The notes under the pieces: generated by a model
Databases searched by the model: none
Told to the model about the DNA's origin: nothing
What the model saw: the letters and a program-made list of their open reading frames with translations, nothing else
Assembly (NCBI GenBank): GCA_030386875.1
Contig: CM059575.1
Coordinates: forward strand, 51,118,859 to 51,182,858
From: Morinoia aosen
Lineage: Eukaryota; Arthropoda; Malacostraca; Amphipoda; Talitridae
Direction of reading: 5' to 3'
DNA: 64,000 nt
In this document: one piece after another, positions 48,401-54,455 of the stretch
Layout: each line of letters begins with the position of its first letter
Position numbering within the stretch: position 1 is the stretch's first letter
Made by a program: the position numbers and the translations under genes

Positions 48401-51400
48401 ACCAAAGAAGAACTAGTGATGACGACCGTCTTGTAAGAATTCCCTAACATTGCCAATTGATACTTATGATAATGAAACGTAGACTCTTACATACTTCAAT
48501 ATGGGACGAGCGAGACAACAAACTACACTGCGGAATTATGAAGCACATCTCGATGGCTCCTCGAAAAAAAATGGGCATAAAAAAAAATGGCATGACCTGT
48601 TTCAGCACCAGATCTGAACGCTCTGCTGTTCTTTATGATCAAAAATCCCTTAAGAATAAAGCCTGTCCTATTTTATTTCGCGAGAAATGAAGCCAATGTT
48701 CACAATCAGGTAGAATATAAGGATATTTCGTTCTAATAAATTTCATTCATTTCAGTCTCAAAAGAACCAACTTTCAGTTAACGTTGGCTTTTTTTCGCTA
48801 CAAGTACGTGATTCCTAAACGGATGCGGGAATCCCTTGTGTCTAACTTTAGTTGTATTCTATGTACAATTGTACATCTGGCTATGTTGGCATGACGACAT
48901 TGCCATTCTATATTAGGATTGCCCCACGCCGTGGACTCAGCTACGGGAGCGGAAGCCCTCTGTCCCAACCGCCTCATTCATCCATCCGCCTTCACAGCGA
49001 GCAGTGTTGTGAAGCTAAAGCAGAGGGCAGTTTTTCTCTTTTACGCACAGCTTCAAATTATTTAGATTTACGCATTTTAGAATCTCGTTATATTTCCAAA
49101 CAAAATCCGGTTCTCAATAGCACCAATAATTCATTTTCTTTGCTAATTCAGTATATACGTAGATTATATTTTTTTGTTTGAAATGACTAATTGTTTTCGA
49201 CTAATTTTTTTATTTTTCTTTTAACTTTCAAACTACTAACTAAAATTGAGCTGGTCTTCGAACGTTTTATAGAACTGACACTGTGAACTTTTTTTAAACT
49301 TACATTTTGTGAAATCTTTGTTCAATTTGATTCGAATGCTTAGCCCATTCTTCGTTTTTAAATTTCTTAATAATTTTACTATTGGAAAGCGTTGGTTGGA
49401 GCATTAGTTTTGAGGTTATAATTTAAAGTTTATTTCTACAACAAATGCAATATACACAATGGAACAGAATCAAATGTAACGGAATGGTGAATAAGAAATT
49501 AAATAAAACAGTAAATCACTATTGAAAAAAGCAAAGCTTGCTCATACGACAAAATTTTGAAAGGCCTATCTATATGTCAGGTAATGTACATAAATGAGTT
49601 GAGCGACCCGTTCTCGTATTGCTATCAAAGTCCCGTACCGTCAGTCATAAATCACGTACAGGCAACAGAGTAAAAAGAAAATATAGAAACTCGCATTCAT
49701 TGTCATTTAGCACCAGTAAGTTCGCTTCATCACTATACGCGACTGTTTCACAGAAGTGTGATCCTATGATTTGACAGTTTTTTAGTACCTACTATTAGTC
49801 ATACATGCAAGGCTCACAGTAATTTCATGCTTTATCACGACATATTGACGTCACTAACGAATGACGTATTACCAATGGGGTCGAAAAGCTATCGAATAAA
49901 TAAACACTGCTTCTGAAACTGCATCAAAAATTACGCATGCAATATTTTTACTTTCGGTTTTGAAGTTCAGGCCAACAGCATTTCAGGATACTGGGAGATT
50001 TCGAATCCTGTAATTTACGAGACAAACATATTCATTGTGCTAAAGGCTGTACTGTATTTTCTGGCAGCTGGATCCCCTTTGTGACCATTTTAAGTGAGAA
50101 AAAATATTCAATTTGAGTTGTCCTAAAATGTTTTCCAAGTAATTTCCGGCTGTTATTTCTGGTTCGGACGATCTACGCAGAGTCGGAAAGCCCTTTCAGA
50201 ATGAGATTGTTAAAGCCTCTATGATATTTCATGGCCTCGGTTAATTTGTCTTGCTGTATTCTCGCTCAAGAGAAAGGAAAAGACGACGAGGTTACAGAGT
50301 TATGGAATCATTTCGTTGCTGTAGGCTGAAGTTTCTCCCTTTTGTTGATGCCTCATCGTATGGTTGGGAAGTAGGCTTGCACTGCAATTTCTAGACGTAA
50401 TAGGACATGTGTCATGTGGAGGGATAGTATTTTGTACTTTGACTTGTGGAAGCATCTTGTATTAAAATCGAGATTTCTACTCAAAATTTCACCTTTTTAC
50501 ACTTATCGTGAGATGCTAGGTGATAACAATACCAATACTATATGTCCCCGTTGCTCTACTGCTTCAATTGTAGAATTATTCATGGCGTGGAGAAAGTGTT
50601 TAATATTTCTACCATTGTACTCCCTGGAGCATTTGTCGATCTTGATGCCCTCGATAATTTTCGGTCCATTAGCAAAATCAGTTGAGGTCTGTTAGAATGG
50701 TAACTCAGTTTCACTCGGTGAACGCATTGTGACAGAGTTTTGTGTATTGTACGAAATAATTTATTTTATTGAACATTCCAATGTCATGGTCGTTAATGAA
50801 GATAATGAAGAGTAACAGTCCTAAAAACCTCGATTGTGATTGTGCCAAAAGAGAACTAAAATTACAGTTCACGCAAATGACTCGATCAATTATATGCATA
50901 ATTTGAACTGAATAGTAATTATCGACTACTCAGCGGCATATTTTCTGGTCTTTTCCGATTTGTCATTGAGTAAAAATCAAATTAAACTGTTCATGTAAAT
51001 CAACCATTTTATCGTATTACAGGCGTATTAATATTTTAAAGAACAGTAAAAGCTCATATTCATTTGGGTTATTCAAAGTGATAACATCCTGAAATTACTG
51101 GAGTTATTTTAGCTCGTTTCACAAAACCTGGCTCGCATGTGGTTTGAAGGAAAAGTATTAGCACACATTTTATTTTATGATTATAAAACACATAATTCGC
51201 TAACTGTGAATGACTTTAAATGTAATTATTTAACTAAGGATACATAAAAAAGCATCATGCACAGTTTTCAAGTACACGGATTCATATAAAGCAAAAACAT
51301 GTGTATGTCAAAAGTATTCAACCGTTTCAATGAAATAATTTCACAATAATAGTTACTATTTTGAAGGACCATTGTAAGCACACAAATCTCATAACATTTT

Positions 51401-54400
51401 AGAGGAGTGTAGGAAAACAGTATAAGAGTCTTGGTGAAATATCACATGACCAGTTGCAAATACGACACGGTTGCAGAGGGCCACTTACACAAAACATTCG
51501 AGCGGTAAAAAAGGTTCCATGATCTTTAGAAAGCAAATCATTTCACTTTATTCGAAAGGAATTTCTCGCTCAAAGATTATTGTCTAATAATCTATAGTAG
51601 GTTCAATTGTCAGTTGTTCGTAAAGTACAGGAATTTGGCACCACCTTTAACTAAAGAAGGTCAGGTGCACCATAGAAGATCGGTGCTCATGTGAGTCTAA
51701 ATGTGCTAAGAAAAAGTAAAAAAACAAGCCTATGGTTGCTTAAGAAAAGTTGAAAATTGATAGTGTAGTGTTTGGTTCAAGAGTATGCCACGGAACTATT
51801 TATAGGAAACTACTCAAGAGCCACATCAATAGTCGTTTAAAATTAATCATGAAATATTTAGGCAGAGGAAATAAGATTTGGAAGACTTTTTTTGTCTATT
51901 GAAACCAAAACTGAGTTGTTTGGGTGTGATGCCGCTTGTCATATTGGAGGTCGGAGGAGACAGCCTACGAACCTAAAAATAGCACACCAACTGATAAGCA
52001 CAGAAGTGGTAGGGTAACAGTTTAAGATTGCATCATCACCACGGATGGCAGTGCATTCCATATCATTGAAGAGAAGTTGGATGATGAAGTATATCGTTAC
52101 ATTTTGGAAAAGAGTCTCAGGCTGAATGCGAAGAGTATGTTTAAACATCAAAAGTGGACGTTCCAACAAGACAACGACCCTAAACACACGGCAAATCGGT
52201 ACACAAATGCTTAAATATCAACACCAAATTAATACTTTTCTGTGGCCTAGCTAATCGCCGGACTTTAACCCAATCGAAAATCATTGGGGAACACTGAAGA
52301 ATCAGATCAAGTAAAAAGTCTGAGGAATCTTGCAGAATTAGAAAAAACGTGTGTTGAAAAATGAACGAATGTATCATCACAATCAAGCGAACGCCTAACT
52401 TCATCTTATAGAAAACCTCACTTAACAGTAATAAAGAGAGAAGACTCCACAACTTAATATAATGATAAAGAATTTGTCTAGTTGAATACTTTTGCAATGT
52501 ACCACACATGTTTTGGTTGAGTATTATTACGTCCACTTGATAAATTTAATCTTTTATTTTGCATCTTTCGTTCAACGATTAGGGACAATAATGTGTAAGT
52601 AAGAGTTTCTTACACGTTGGCATATTTATAGTAGACTAGAGGTAAAATCGCATGAAAAAAATCATTTTGTAGGTAACTCAAGGAAGAATATTAAAGTGAA
52701 AATGTGAAGGAATAATTTAAATCGCCCTGAACGCTTGCCGGCCAGGACGACGCAAATAAAGATGATGAGCGAAAATGTCGGTCAAATACGCTAAGAAAAT
52801 TCACTGCACAGCTTCAGAGAGTATGATTTTCCGCATGTAAAATGATCACTGATAATTATATAATCGTATGGTGTGCTTTCATCTCATGAAACATGCATGA
52901 AAATAGGCCTTGAACGCGTGCGAAAAGATTGAATGAACTACGCCGCCGAATGATTTTCGCAATAAGCTAATTGAAGGGACATTTAAAAGAAAATAATAGA
53001 AAAAGAGTTTGTTATTTAGTTTACCTATTGTGCGTTGGAAACGTGAAACAGAAACTATTTACTTTTGTACACGGGATATCTATAAGGGAGAGAGTTAGGT
53101 ATATCAATATTGAATATATGTCACATTCTGAACATTTAAAATTAAGCTCGTTTTCAATGAAGTTCCGTATACTTTATTACAGCTATGAAAATACCACTTT
53201 GCATCTGCAGAGGAAACTCAATGTATAGTGGAAACTCAATGGTGAATAAAATAGAGCATTTATTTTGTATAGAATTTTCACGGTCTATATAGATTTGACA
53301 ATTGGGGAGCTTACCCAATTGAAAATTATCGCCCTTTTCAGGAAGTAAATTAGTCGTAAAAGATCAAAAACGGCACATAAGGGCCAAAAATCACGACTTC
53401 AATCCGACTCCCACCTATACTTGGCCTATTATAGCTTGAAAAGGGCCCTTCATTCAAATGGCCTTTTAAAGGTCAAGTCAATGGCTGTTTTCGGGCTCAT
53501 TCGGGTCGTTTAAAGTCGTTTTCGAGCCTTTTTCGACAACCTCTAGCCTTGTTCAAGTAGTAGAGAAGCCCAAAATGGCCGTTGCCTTAGCCGTTTCGAT
53601 GCCCAGAAATAGCCGTTTAACAGGGCTTAAAATAAGCGACATTTGCACTGAAAAGGGCTAATTCACTGCTTGAAAATGACTATCTCTTGGCCTATAACTG
53701 CCTGAAAACGCTCTGTAAAAGGCTCAGAATTTCAATAGGGTAGCAAGGGCGACACTTCTGGATTTTTAAATAAATTGCCTTAATTTTGCTTCCACTACCC
53801 GGAAGTTAAGTATGGATGTTCTATTCAACACGAACAGTTTACGAAGGAATTTTGTGCCATACCTTTGACACTCTTGCCAATTTTCATCAAAATATGGCGT
53901 GATGAAATGTAGGAAGCTTCATTCTCGGAGCACAACTGTCCATAAAGAAAAAACAGATCTGGTGATGTGGAAGGATATCAGACTGGCTCATGGCTCTCTG
54001 GAGAAAAGTGTGGAGTGAGGTGGTAGAGAGAGGTAGCTGAGAGACCTCTCTTACTCCGTGAGTTCGCGGAGTATCGGATAACGGTTTCGTTTACAGACTG
54101 CGTTGTATGATGTAAAATTTAATGTAAAATTTGTTTGTATGTAATATTTTTTGTCATGTATTGTGCTTTAAAGTAAATCTTGTTTGCTATACTGTGCATG
54201 CAAAAATTATTCCGGAGAGCTTGTTGATGAATGAAATGTCATTTATTTCTCCAGTGTGAATTGCAATATCTTGTTTAGGTAGGCAGAAATATGTATTTTT
54301 GTTTTTTGTCAATTTTTGTCGAATCAATTTTAAAAGTAGTTAGTTGTCAACAATTTTTTTGGTGTGCAGGCTGCGGAAGTGGCGCGTTTATTGCAGCGGT

Positions 54401-54455
54401 GGAATGCGCTTGTTACAAGAGGTTTGGATCGATGCAGAGTTTACGATCCAAGTAA
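15302..54455 (+). CDS. Ionotropic receptor (IR/iGluR-like) gene, C-terminal half, 8 exons (partial, 5' exons not found)
   Basis: This is a ligand-gated cation channel of the IR family, acting in the plasma membrane and in arthropods mostly in chemosensory neurons. Eight exons (15302-15460, 19214-19295, 21393-21450, 25127-25277, 26703-26831, 38086-38213, 45040-45203, 54370-54455) splice with GT-AG borders and matching phases to 957 nt, or 318 residues plus TAA. Residues 1-53 are the end of ligand-binding lobe S1, with a TYERQRVVDFSEP motif whose Arg15 aligns with the glutamate-binding Arg of iGluRs. M1 is at about 54-73. The pore/M3 segment (GSW at 94-96, SAAYCGALTSQL at 104-115) follows. S2 runs from about 118 to 275, with Cys205 and Cys260 spaced like the iGluR S2 disulphide. 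M4 is at about 281-302, then a 16-residue tail. The usual S1 Thr and S2 acidic ligand residues are not evident, as in most divergent IRs. The loop between M1 and the pore helix is short, so one phase 1-1 exon may be missing. I cannot assign an IR subfamily. A delta/kainate-type label by an automatic pipeline would refer to the same gene. Confidence 0.88.
15461..16298. other. Intron sequence, no recognisable element
   Basis: This is the first part of the intron after exon 1. A charged Lys/Arg-coding patch near 15830-15890 has no open frame of useful length. I see nothing else. Confidence 0.4.
16299..16626. mobile_element. MITE with terminal inverted repeats, possible 8-bp duplication
   Basis: The left end GGTGCTACTATAGCG..GTGAGGTCTACC pairs with the right end, which reads GGTGCTGCTATGGCGTGAGG on the minus strand. 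Flanks GAATGAGC (16291-16298) and GAATAAGC (16627-16634) match at 7 of 8 positions, which would suit a hAT-type insertion. A further partial copy of the end motif lies at about 16432-16452. The core is the hairpin described separately. Confidence 0.55.
16454..16577. repeat. Near-perfect 124-bp hairpin inside the MITE
   Basis: The sequence from CTACCCAGTCTAAC to GTTAGACTGGGTAG folds back on itself over almost its whole length with only a handful of mismatches. The arms include GCCGCCTGCATGCAT and its complement, and the turn is formed by AAGCGATTAAATCGCTT. If transcribed within the receptor intron it would form a stem of about 55 bp. Confidence 0.85.
17091..18162. mobile_element. Tigger/pogo-type DNA element, non-coding, with a nested MITE
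   Basis: The left end CAGTGGAACCTCGCCATTCG and the right end (minus) CAGTGGAACCACGCCATTCG are the typical pogo/Tigger inverted ends. The interior has the usual internal landmarks of this MITE family but no transposase frame. No TA duplication could be read at the borders. A younger TTAA-flanked MITE sits inside at 17780-18045. Confidence 0.75.
17780..18045. mobile_element. TTAA-flanked MITE with about 100-bp inverted repeats
   Basis: The ends read GGACCGTTTACACTAGG and (minus) GGGCCGTTTACACTAGG. The inverted arms extend about 100 bp, through GAGGCTCACCACTGGGG and its imperfect complement. TTAA lies at 17776-17779 and 18046-18049. The flanking sequence shows it landed inside the Tigger element. 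A piggyBac-type or a TWA-type (Harbinger) origin is possible. Confidence 0.75.
18163..19213. other. Intron sequence, nothing recognised
   Basis: AT-rich intron between the Tigger element and exon 2. Short minus frames at 18521-18709 and 18752-18934 have no family resemblance. Confidence 0.4.
19214..19295 (+). CDS. IR exon 2: transmembrane helix M1
   Basis: The acceptor is TGCAG at 19209-19213 and the donor is TTCAG|GTAACA. The 82 nt give 27 codons plus one base (phase 0-1). The exon encodes VWIYQMISVALSSVVVFFLR, the first membrane span, followed by a short basic stretch (TSEKKFS). It joins directly to FLKPFSVQ of exon 1, the usual junction ahead of M1 in this family. Confidence 0.85.
19393..19596 (-). 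other. Unrecognised minus-strand frame (67 codons) in the intron after exon 2
   Basis: The frame encodes a soluble-looking peptide (for example SLVHTAQINTRKNDSNTTVH and FRQYAAHKKDVWFISP). It is not a receptor segment. A transposon relic is the likeliest source, but I cannot name the family. Confidence 0.2.
19597..21392. other. Intron sequence between exons 2 and 3
   Basis: No element was identified. This interval was searched by eye for a phase 1-1 exon coding the pore loop (a Trp/Gln-Gly motif before the SHRM segment) without success. Confidence 0.4.
21393..21450 (+). CDS. IR exon 3: pore-side segment before M3
   Basis: This 58-nt exon lies between CCGCAG and GTGAGT. It completes a Gly codon, encodes AGSHRMAERVLRGSWLVA, and leaves TT for the next exon (phase 1-2). 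The RxLxGSW pattern matches the region where iGluRs have SGRI..WW at the start of M3. It is too short to stand out as an ORF. It was recognised by motif and by the phase fit on both sides. The region is locally GC-rich (about 65%) in AT-rich DNA. Confidence 0.82.
21590..21619 (+). repeat. Dispersed retroelement tail motif (copy 1)
   Basis: The motif beginning CTCTGTATCACCTGTGG and running into TAAATAAATTGTT-like sequence recurs on the opposite strand at 28887-28916. It is probably the 3' tail of a shared non-LTR or Penelope-type family. Upstream of it, GTTGAAACGTTTTA at about 21569 resembles the ends of Penelope-like elements. Confidence 0.6.
21640..23190. other. Intron sequence, unassigned
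   Basis: Low-complexity AT-rich DNA with two frames without family resemblance (22552-22734 +, 22925-23200 -). A local near-duplicate phrase (CTTGCCAACTC with a following GAGCAA/GAGGAA) occurs at about 21920 and 21960. Confidence 0.35.
23195..25110 (-). mobile_element. Degraded LINE (non-LTR retrotransposon), RT domain to C-terminus
   Basis: On the minus strand, frames in order resemble a LINE polyprotein. The pre-RT segment (EGEITCEEVVSFLKKVKNAKACSPDGIPF) spans 24904-25164. RT-like pieces (for example RMKYFVEELGVWEKNRMVSG and VYLAFLNIEKA) run through 24900-24300. The C-terminal Cys/His region (RLCPQCAIGE ahead of EETIEHFVLEC-like codons) lies at 23185-23367. Many stops and frameshifts interrupt it, so it is an old copy. 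It is 5' truncated, and its 5' end lies within about 15-25 bp of the splice acceptor of receptor exon 4. Confidence 0.65.
25127..25277 (+). CDS. IR exon 4: M3 and start of S2 lobe
   Basis: The exon follows a CTCACAG acceptor and ends CGC|GTGAGA (phase 2-0). The first base completes a Phe codon, then VVLSAAYCGALTSQLAVPLT follows, equivalent to the conserved SYTANLAAFLT gate motif of iGluR M3. Next comes IPVDSLEDLV, the standard opening of S2. A degraded LINE in the opposite orientation ends only about 15-25 bp upstream of the acceptor. Confidence 0.9.
25536..26225 (-). mobile_element. Tc1/mariner-like relic with inverted repeats
   Basis: Inverted repeats of roughly 60-70 bp (TTGTTGAACAAA..., GTTGAAATGAACAC...) lie at about 25577-25655 and 26140-26215. 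Between them the minus strand keeps the end of a mariner-type transposase. A WPPKSPDITPLNF-like stretch lies near 26050-26095, broken by a frameshift, followed by WEYLKCLVYETPIHSEKEI and the C-terminal VCIAIDGRHIEHFL at 25844-26044. The CCACTCTGTATA right end matches the usual form of this family. Confidence 0.6.
26703..26831 (+). CDS. IR exon 5: S2 ligand-binding lobe
   Basis: The acceptor is TTCCAG and the donor is AAG|GTGGGT. The exon encodes 43 residues in phase 0-0, from SAESGAMKEI to DYINMKK. It corresponds to the S2 stretch where iGluRs carry the acidic ligand contact. Here the local sequence is ALLCDY, with Asp one position later. The last about 21 bp of the exon plus the donor site seed a six-copy 55-bp tandem array that runs into the intron. 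Confidence 0.87.
26811..27135 (+). repeat. Six-copy, 55-bp tandem array derived from the exon 5 end and its splice donor
   Basis: The phrase GACTACATCA starts at 26811 inside exon 5. Its diverged copies start at 26866, 26921, 26976, 27027 and 27086, giving periods of 55, 55, 55, 51 and 59. Each unit keeps the codons before the splice site (CATCAGCATGA..GA) and a GTGGGT-like or GTGGGC-like donor remnant followed by CTCATTAT or similar. Divergence rises along the array. The true exon end is taken as unit 1 because only that copy keeps the reading frame and a full GTGGGT donor. Confidence 0.85.
27136..28880. other. Intron 5 sequence, unassigned
   Basis: AT-rich DNA with a 13-bp poly-A run at about 27199-27211. 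The minus frames 27244-27468, 27413-27610 and 27756-28004 have no recognisable family. I see no structural element with two ends. Confidence 0.35.
28887..31020 (-). mobile_element. LINE (CR1/Jockey/Rex-like) with endonuclease ORF and internal deletion of most of RT
   Basis: The minus strand begins with an open 276-codon frame (30143-30973) holding an apurinic-type endonuclease (LLCWNCRSLYPKLEEIQ, GTVYRPP, DIIICGNFNYDI, SDHFPVFL). Its stop is followed almost at once by the late RT region (LGPLLFLIYIN, FILFADDSAF at about 30060-30140). Then comes the RT tail (LYRTLISPYLQYGIEAWHGT, 29506-29736) and a C-terminal segment to about 29270. The first two-thirds of the RT domain are therefore missing. 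A tail motif shared with 21590-21619 marks the probable 3' end at about 28887. Confidence 0.75.
31421..31804 (-). CDS. Unrecognised minus-strand coding-like frame with an in-frame 27-bp repeat
   Basis: Between an in-frame stop near 31804 and the TGA at 31421-31423 the minus strand is open for about 125 codons, with a late ATG. The product starts with a duplicated VLEHSE motif, then FPEKIGIPRTQDGNIFVSNP, then NTPEDLEQYLMLQLNMSLKQ. It ends in three rounds of the nine-residue unit SIRYHVSFT, the 27-bp DNA repeat at 31479-31552. Codon content looks protein-like. It lies just upstream of the LINE endonuclease frame and could be part of its first ORF, or an unrelated gene fragment. I do not recognise the family. 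Confidence 0.35.
31479..31552 (+). repeat. 27-bp tandem repeat, three copies
   Basis: The unit CTAATTGAGGTGAAACTGAC plus seven bases begins at 31479, 31506 and 31533 with almost no divergence. The period of 27 keeps the minus-strand frame open. Confidence 0.85.
31930..32647. other. Intron 5 sequence with a dispersed repeat tail
   Basis: No gene was seen. At about 32397-32430 (minus strand) there is a copy of the GGAAATAAACTGTTTTTC-type tail that also occurs at 44676-44708 and 60424-60458. A short CA run (ACACACACACAC) lies near 32494. Confidence 0.4.
33173..33200 (-). ncRNA. Hammerhead-ribozyme-like core at the PLE 3' side
   Basis: On the minus strand CTGATGA is followed by a GGAATC/GATTCC stem closed by a three-base loop, and then GAAAC. 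This is the conserved core of the minimal hammerheads reported in Penelope-like elements. The cleavage triplet and stem III are not clear, so activity is uncertain. Confidence 0.55.
33418..33457 (+). repeat. CA microsatellite
   Basis: Two CA runs broken by AAA lie just past the 3' end of the PLE endonuclease frame. Confidence 0.85.
34441..34468 (+). ncRNA. Hammerhead-ribozyme-like core, inverted copy at the PLE 5' side
   Basis: An identical 28-base core on the + strand (CTGATGA, six-base stem II, GAAAC). It faces the copy at 33173-33200, so a transcript across the element could pair over about 65 bp. Confidence 0.55.
35931..37312. mobile_element. Foldback element with long inverted arms built from 24-bp repeats
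   Basis: The left arm starts TTCACTTCAAA, then about eight rounds of a unit of about 24 bp (CAAGTCAAGTTCAAATTAAT plus CC) to about 36145. The right arm ends with the same unit inverted (about 37165-37310) and TTTGAAGTGAA. Unique inner arms also pair: GGAGGCAGAGTGTGAT at about 36325 pairs with its complement near 37135, and TATCGAGGATTT at about 36492 pairs with AAATCCTCGATA near 36960. The loop of about 400 bp has no recognised gene. No clear duplication was seen at the borders. Confidence 0.7.
37490..38085. other. Intron 5 end, nothing recognised
   Basis: Plain AT-rich intron up to the acceptor of exon 6. Confidence 0.4.
38086..38213 (+). CDS. IR exon 6: S2 lobe, distal part
   Basis: The acceptor is TTTTAAG and the donor is CCAACA|GTAAGT (phase 0-2). 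The exon encodes VISEEFSDNGTCSYYTARER and then IVGGALSFIFPKNSSYKPYFDQ. The pattern of a Cys, a short loop, then a hydrophobic strand ending in a Pro/Lys-rich turn and Pro-Tyr-Phe is typical just before the final S2 helix. Two N-glycosylation sequons (NGT, NSS) fit an extracellular location. Confidence 0.88.
38371..39054. mobile_element. mariner relic flanked by TA
   Basis: The left end TTAGGTTGGTACAAAAGTAA is a typical mariner terminus. The right end reads CAGATTGGAGCAAAAGTAA on the minus strand. TA lies at 38369-38370 and 39055-39056. The interior keeps only scraps of a transposase (a TTTCAACAAGAT motif near 38490). Confidence 0.65.
39055..40495. other. Intron 6 sequence with a duplicated 21-bp near-palindrome
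   Basis: The 21-bp string CAAATTGTGAGCACAATTTC plus A occurs at about 39145 and about 40320. No gene or element with two ends was identified. Confidence 0.4.
40560..41580 (+). pseudogene. Tc1-type transposase relic
   Basis: On + a helix-turn-helix start (HGTLYAIAHKNGNGYKSISK, QFDVSASTIHSIVQKYK) lies in 40496-40765. A second DNA-binding part (VEDIEIPRSILQRIVKKERC) lies in 40762-40995. Out-of-frame catalytic-domain scraps follow (a FNDESWWWRK-like stretch near 41125 and an SPELNPIGNF-like stretch near 41395). It has several frameshifts and stops. Terminal repeats were not found. Confidence 0.65.
41581..42499. other. Intron 6 sequence
   Basis: A minus frame at 41717-41944 (75 codons, ESGRPSRKLEILKFKRKSQK) has no named family. 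The remainder is AT-rich and featureless. Confidence 0.35.
42500..43362. mobile_element. hAT-like non-autonomous element with CAGTGGTGGG ends
   Basis: The inverted ends CAGTGGTGGG...CCCACCACTG and subterminal CCGATC/GATCGG-rich motifs (for example ATTCCGATCCCGGTC and GAGTCCGATCCCGATG) are typical of non-coding hAT derivatives. The flanking 8-mers TAATATTC and TTGTTTTC agree only at 5 positions, so the duplication is decayed or the border is off by a little. Confidence 0.65.
43363..45039. other. Intron 6 end with one unrecognised minus-strand frame
   Basis: From about 44419 to the stop at 44127 the minus strand is open, reading SFKTLAGKCAPEEAWAVKLL and later RFGLDRIFPELEFSSERR, behind a possible CTGCAG acceptor. 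It could be a degraded exon or a transposon relic. I do not recognise it. A GGAAATAAACTG tail repeat lies at 44676-44708. Confidence 0.3.
45040..45203 (+). CDS. IR exon 7: end of S2 and start of M4
   Basis: The acceptor is TTACCCAG and the donor is TGGG|GTGAGA (phase 2-1). It completes Gln and encodes LRRMVAGGLISQM, the LREAGLI-type helix of IRs. A linker with the second S2 Cys (NSTPC) follows, then FADLGGVFVLLLW, the first half of M4. The exon is GC-rich compared with its surroundings. Confidence 0.9.
45204..46310. other. Intron 7 start, unassigned
   Basis: Contains a short direct repeat GCAGTGCATATGTATTG (about 45264 and 45300). No gene or element was recognised. Confidence 0.4.
46311..48100 (+). 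mobile_element. mariner-like element with about 80-bp inverted ends (relic)
   Basis: The left end TAGGGTAACGTCATAAGATT and, on the minus strand, the right end TAAGGTAACGCCATAAGATT continue for about 80 bp (through TTTTAGTCACGTTGGTC) with few differences. On + near 47330-47480 a frame reads VPVQWRGRRELIGSPACSP, resembling the conserved stretch before the last catalytic Asp of mariner-type transposases. Stops and frameshifts are frequent. The 94- and 70-codon frames at 46355-46639 are inside it and have no recognised product. Confidence 0.6.
48780..49190 (+). pseudogene. Penelope-like element fragment: GIY-YIG endonuclease
   Basis: The + frame 48852-49181 gives YNCTSGYVGMTTLPFYIRIA, then PLSQPPHSSIRLHSEQC, then LRTASNYLDLRILESRYISK. 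These are the GIY-YIG core and the C-terminal block of the PLE endonuclease. Upstream codons near 48800-48840 resemble the preceding PLE segment. It is a different, more degraded PLE lineage from that at 33146-34490, and no terminal repeats were found. Confidence 0.65.
49191..51280. other. Intron 7 sequence, nothing secure
   Basis: AT-rich. Frames at 50414-50695 (+) and 50711-50899 (-) have no clear family. No inverted ends or tandem repeats stood out. Confidence 0.35.
51283..52535 (+). mobile_element. Tc1-type transposon relic with inverted ends
   Basis: The ends share AAAACATGTGT and CAAAAGTATTCAAC in inverted orientation (51290-51323, 52481-52520). On + a transposase stretch reads LDDEVYRYILEKSLRLNAKS and then QKWTFQQDNDPKHTANRYT at about 52065-52215, including the DNDPKHT signature of Tc1 catalytic domains. 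A further degraded NPIEN-like motif lies near 52270. It has several stops and frameshifts. Confidence 0.7.
52536..54369. other. Intron 7 end, with a compositionally odd block at 53330-53770
   Basis: Mostly featureless, but 53330-53770 is richer in GC and crowded with short related words (AAAAGGGC, GGCCTTTT, GCCGTTT, TTGAAAA) on both strands, without a fixed period. No ORF was found. A small hairpin (TACTCCG..CGGAGTA) lies at about 54054-54075. Confidence 0.4.
54370..54455 (+). CDS. IR exon 8: end of M4, cytoplasmic tail, stop
   Basis: The acceptor is GGTGTGCAG after a T-rich tract. The first two bases complete Gly, then CGSGAFIAAVECACYKRF finishes M4 and a short basic tail ends in SLRSK and TAA (54453-54455). 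The start phase (1) matches exon 7 exactly, and the hydrophobic run continues the helix begun there. The 9.2-kb gap to exon 7 holds three transposon relics and no better candidate. Confidence 0.82.

Noticed and set aside
50330-50400. A DASSYGW-like stretch reminiscent of a retroelement RNase H
   Set aside because: It is too short and isolated, with no neighbouring domains or terminal repeats to support a call.
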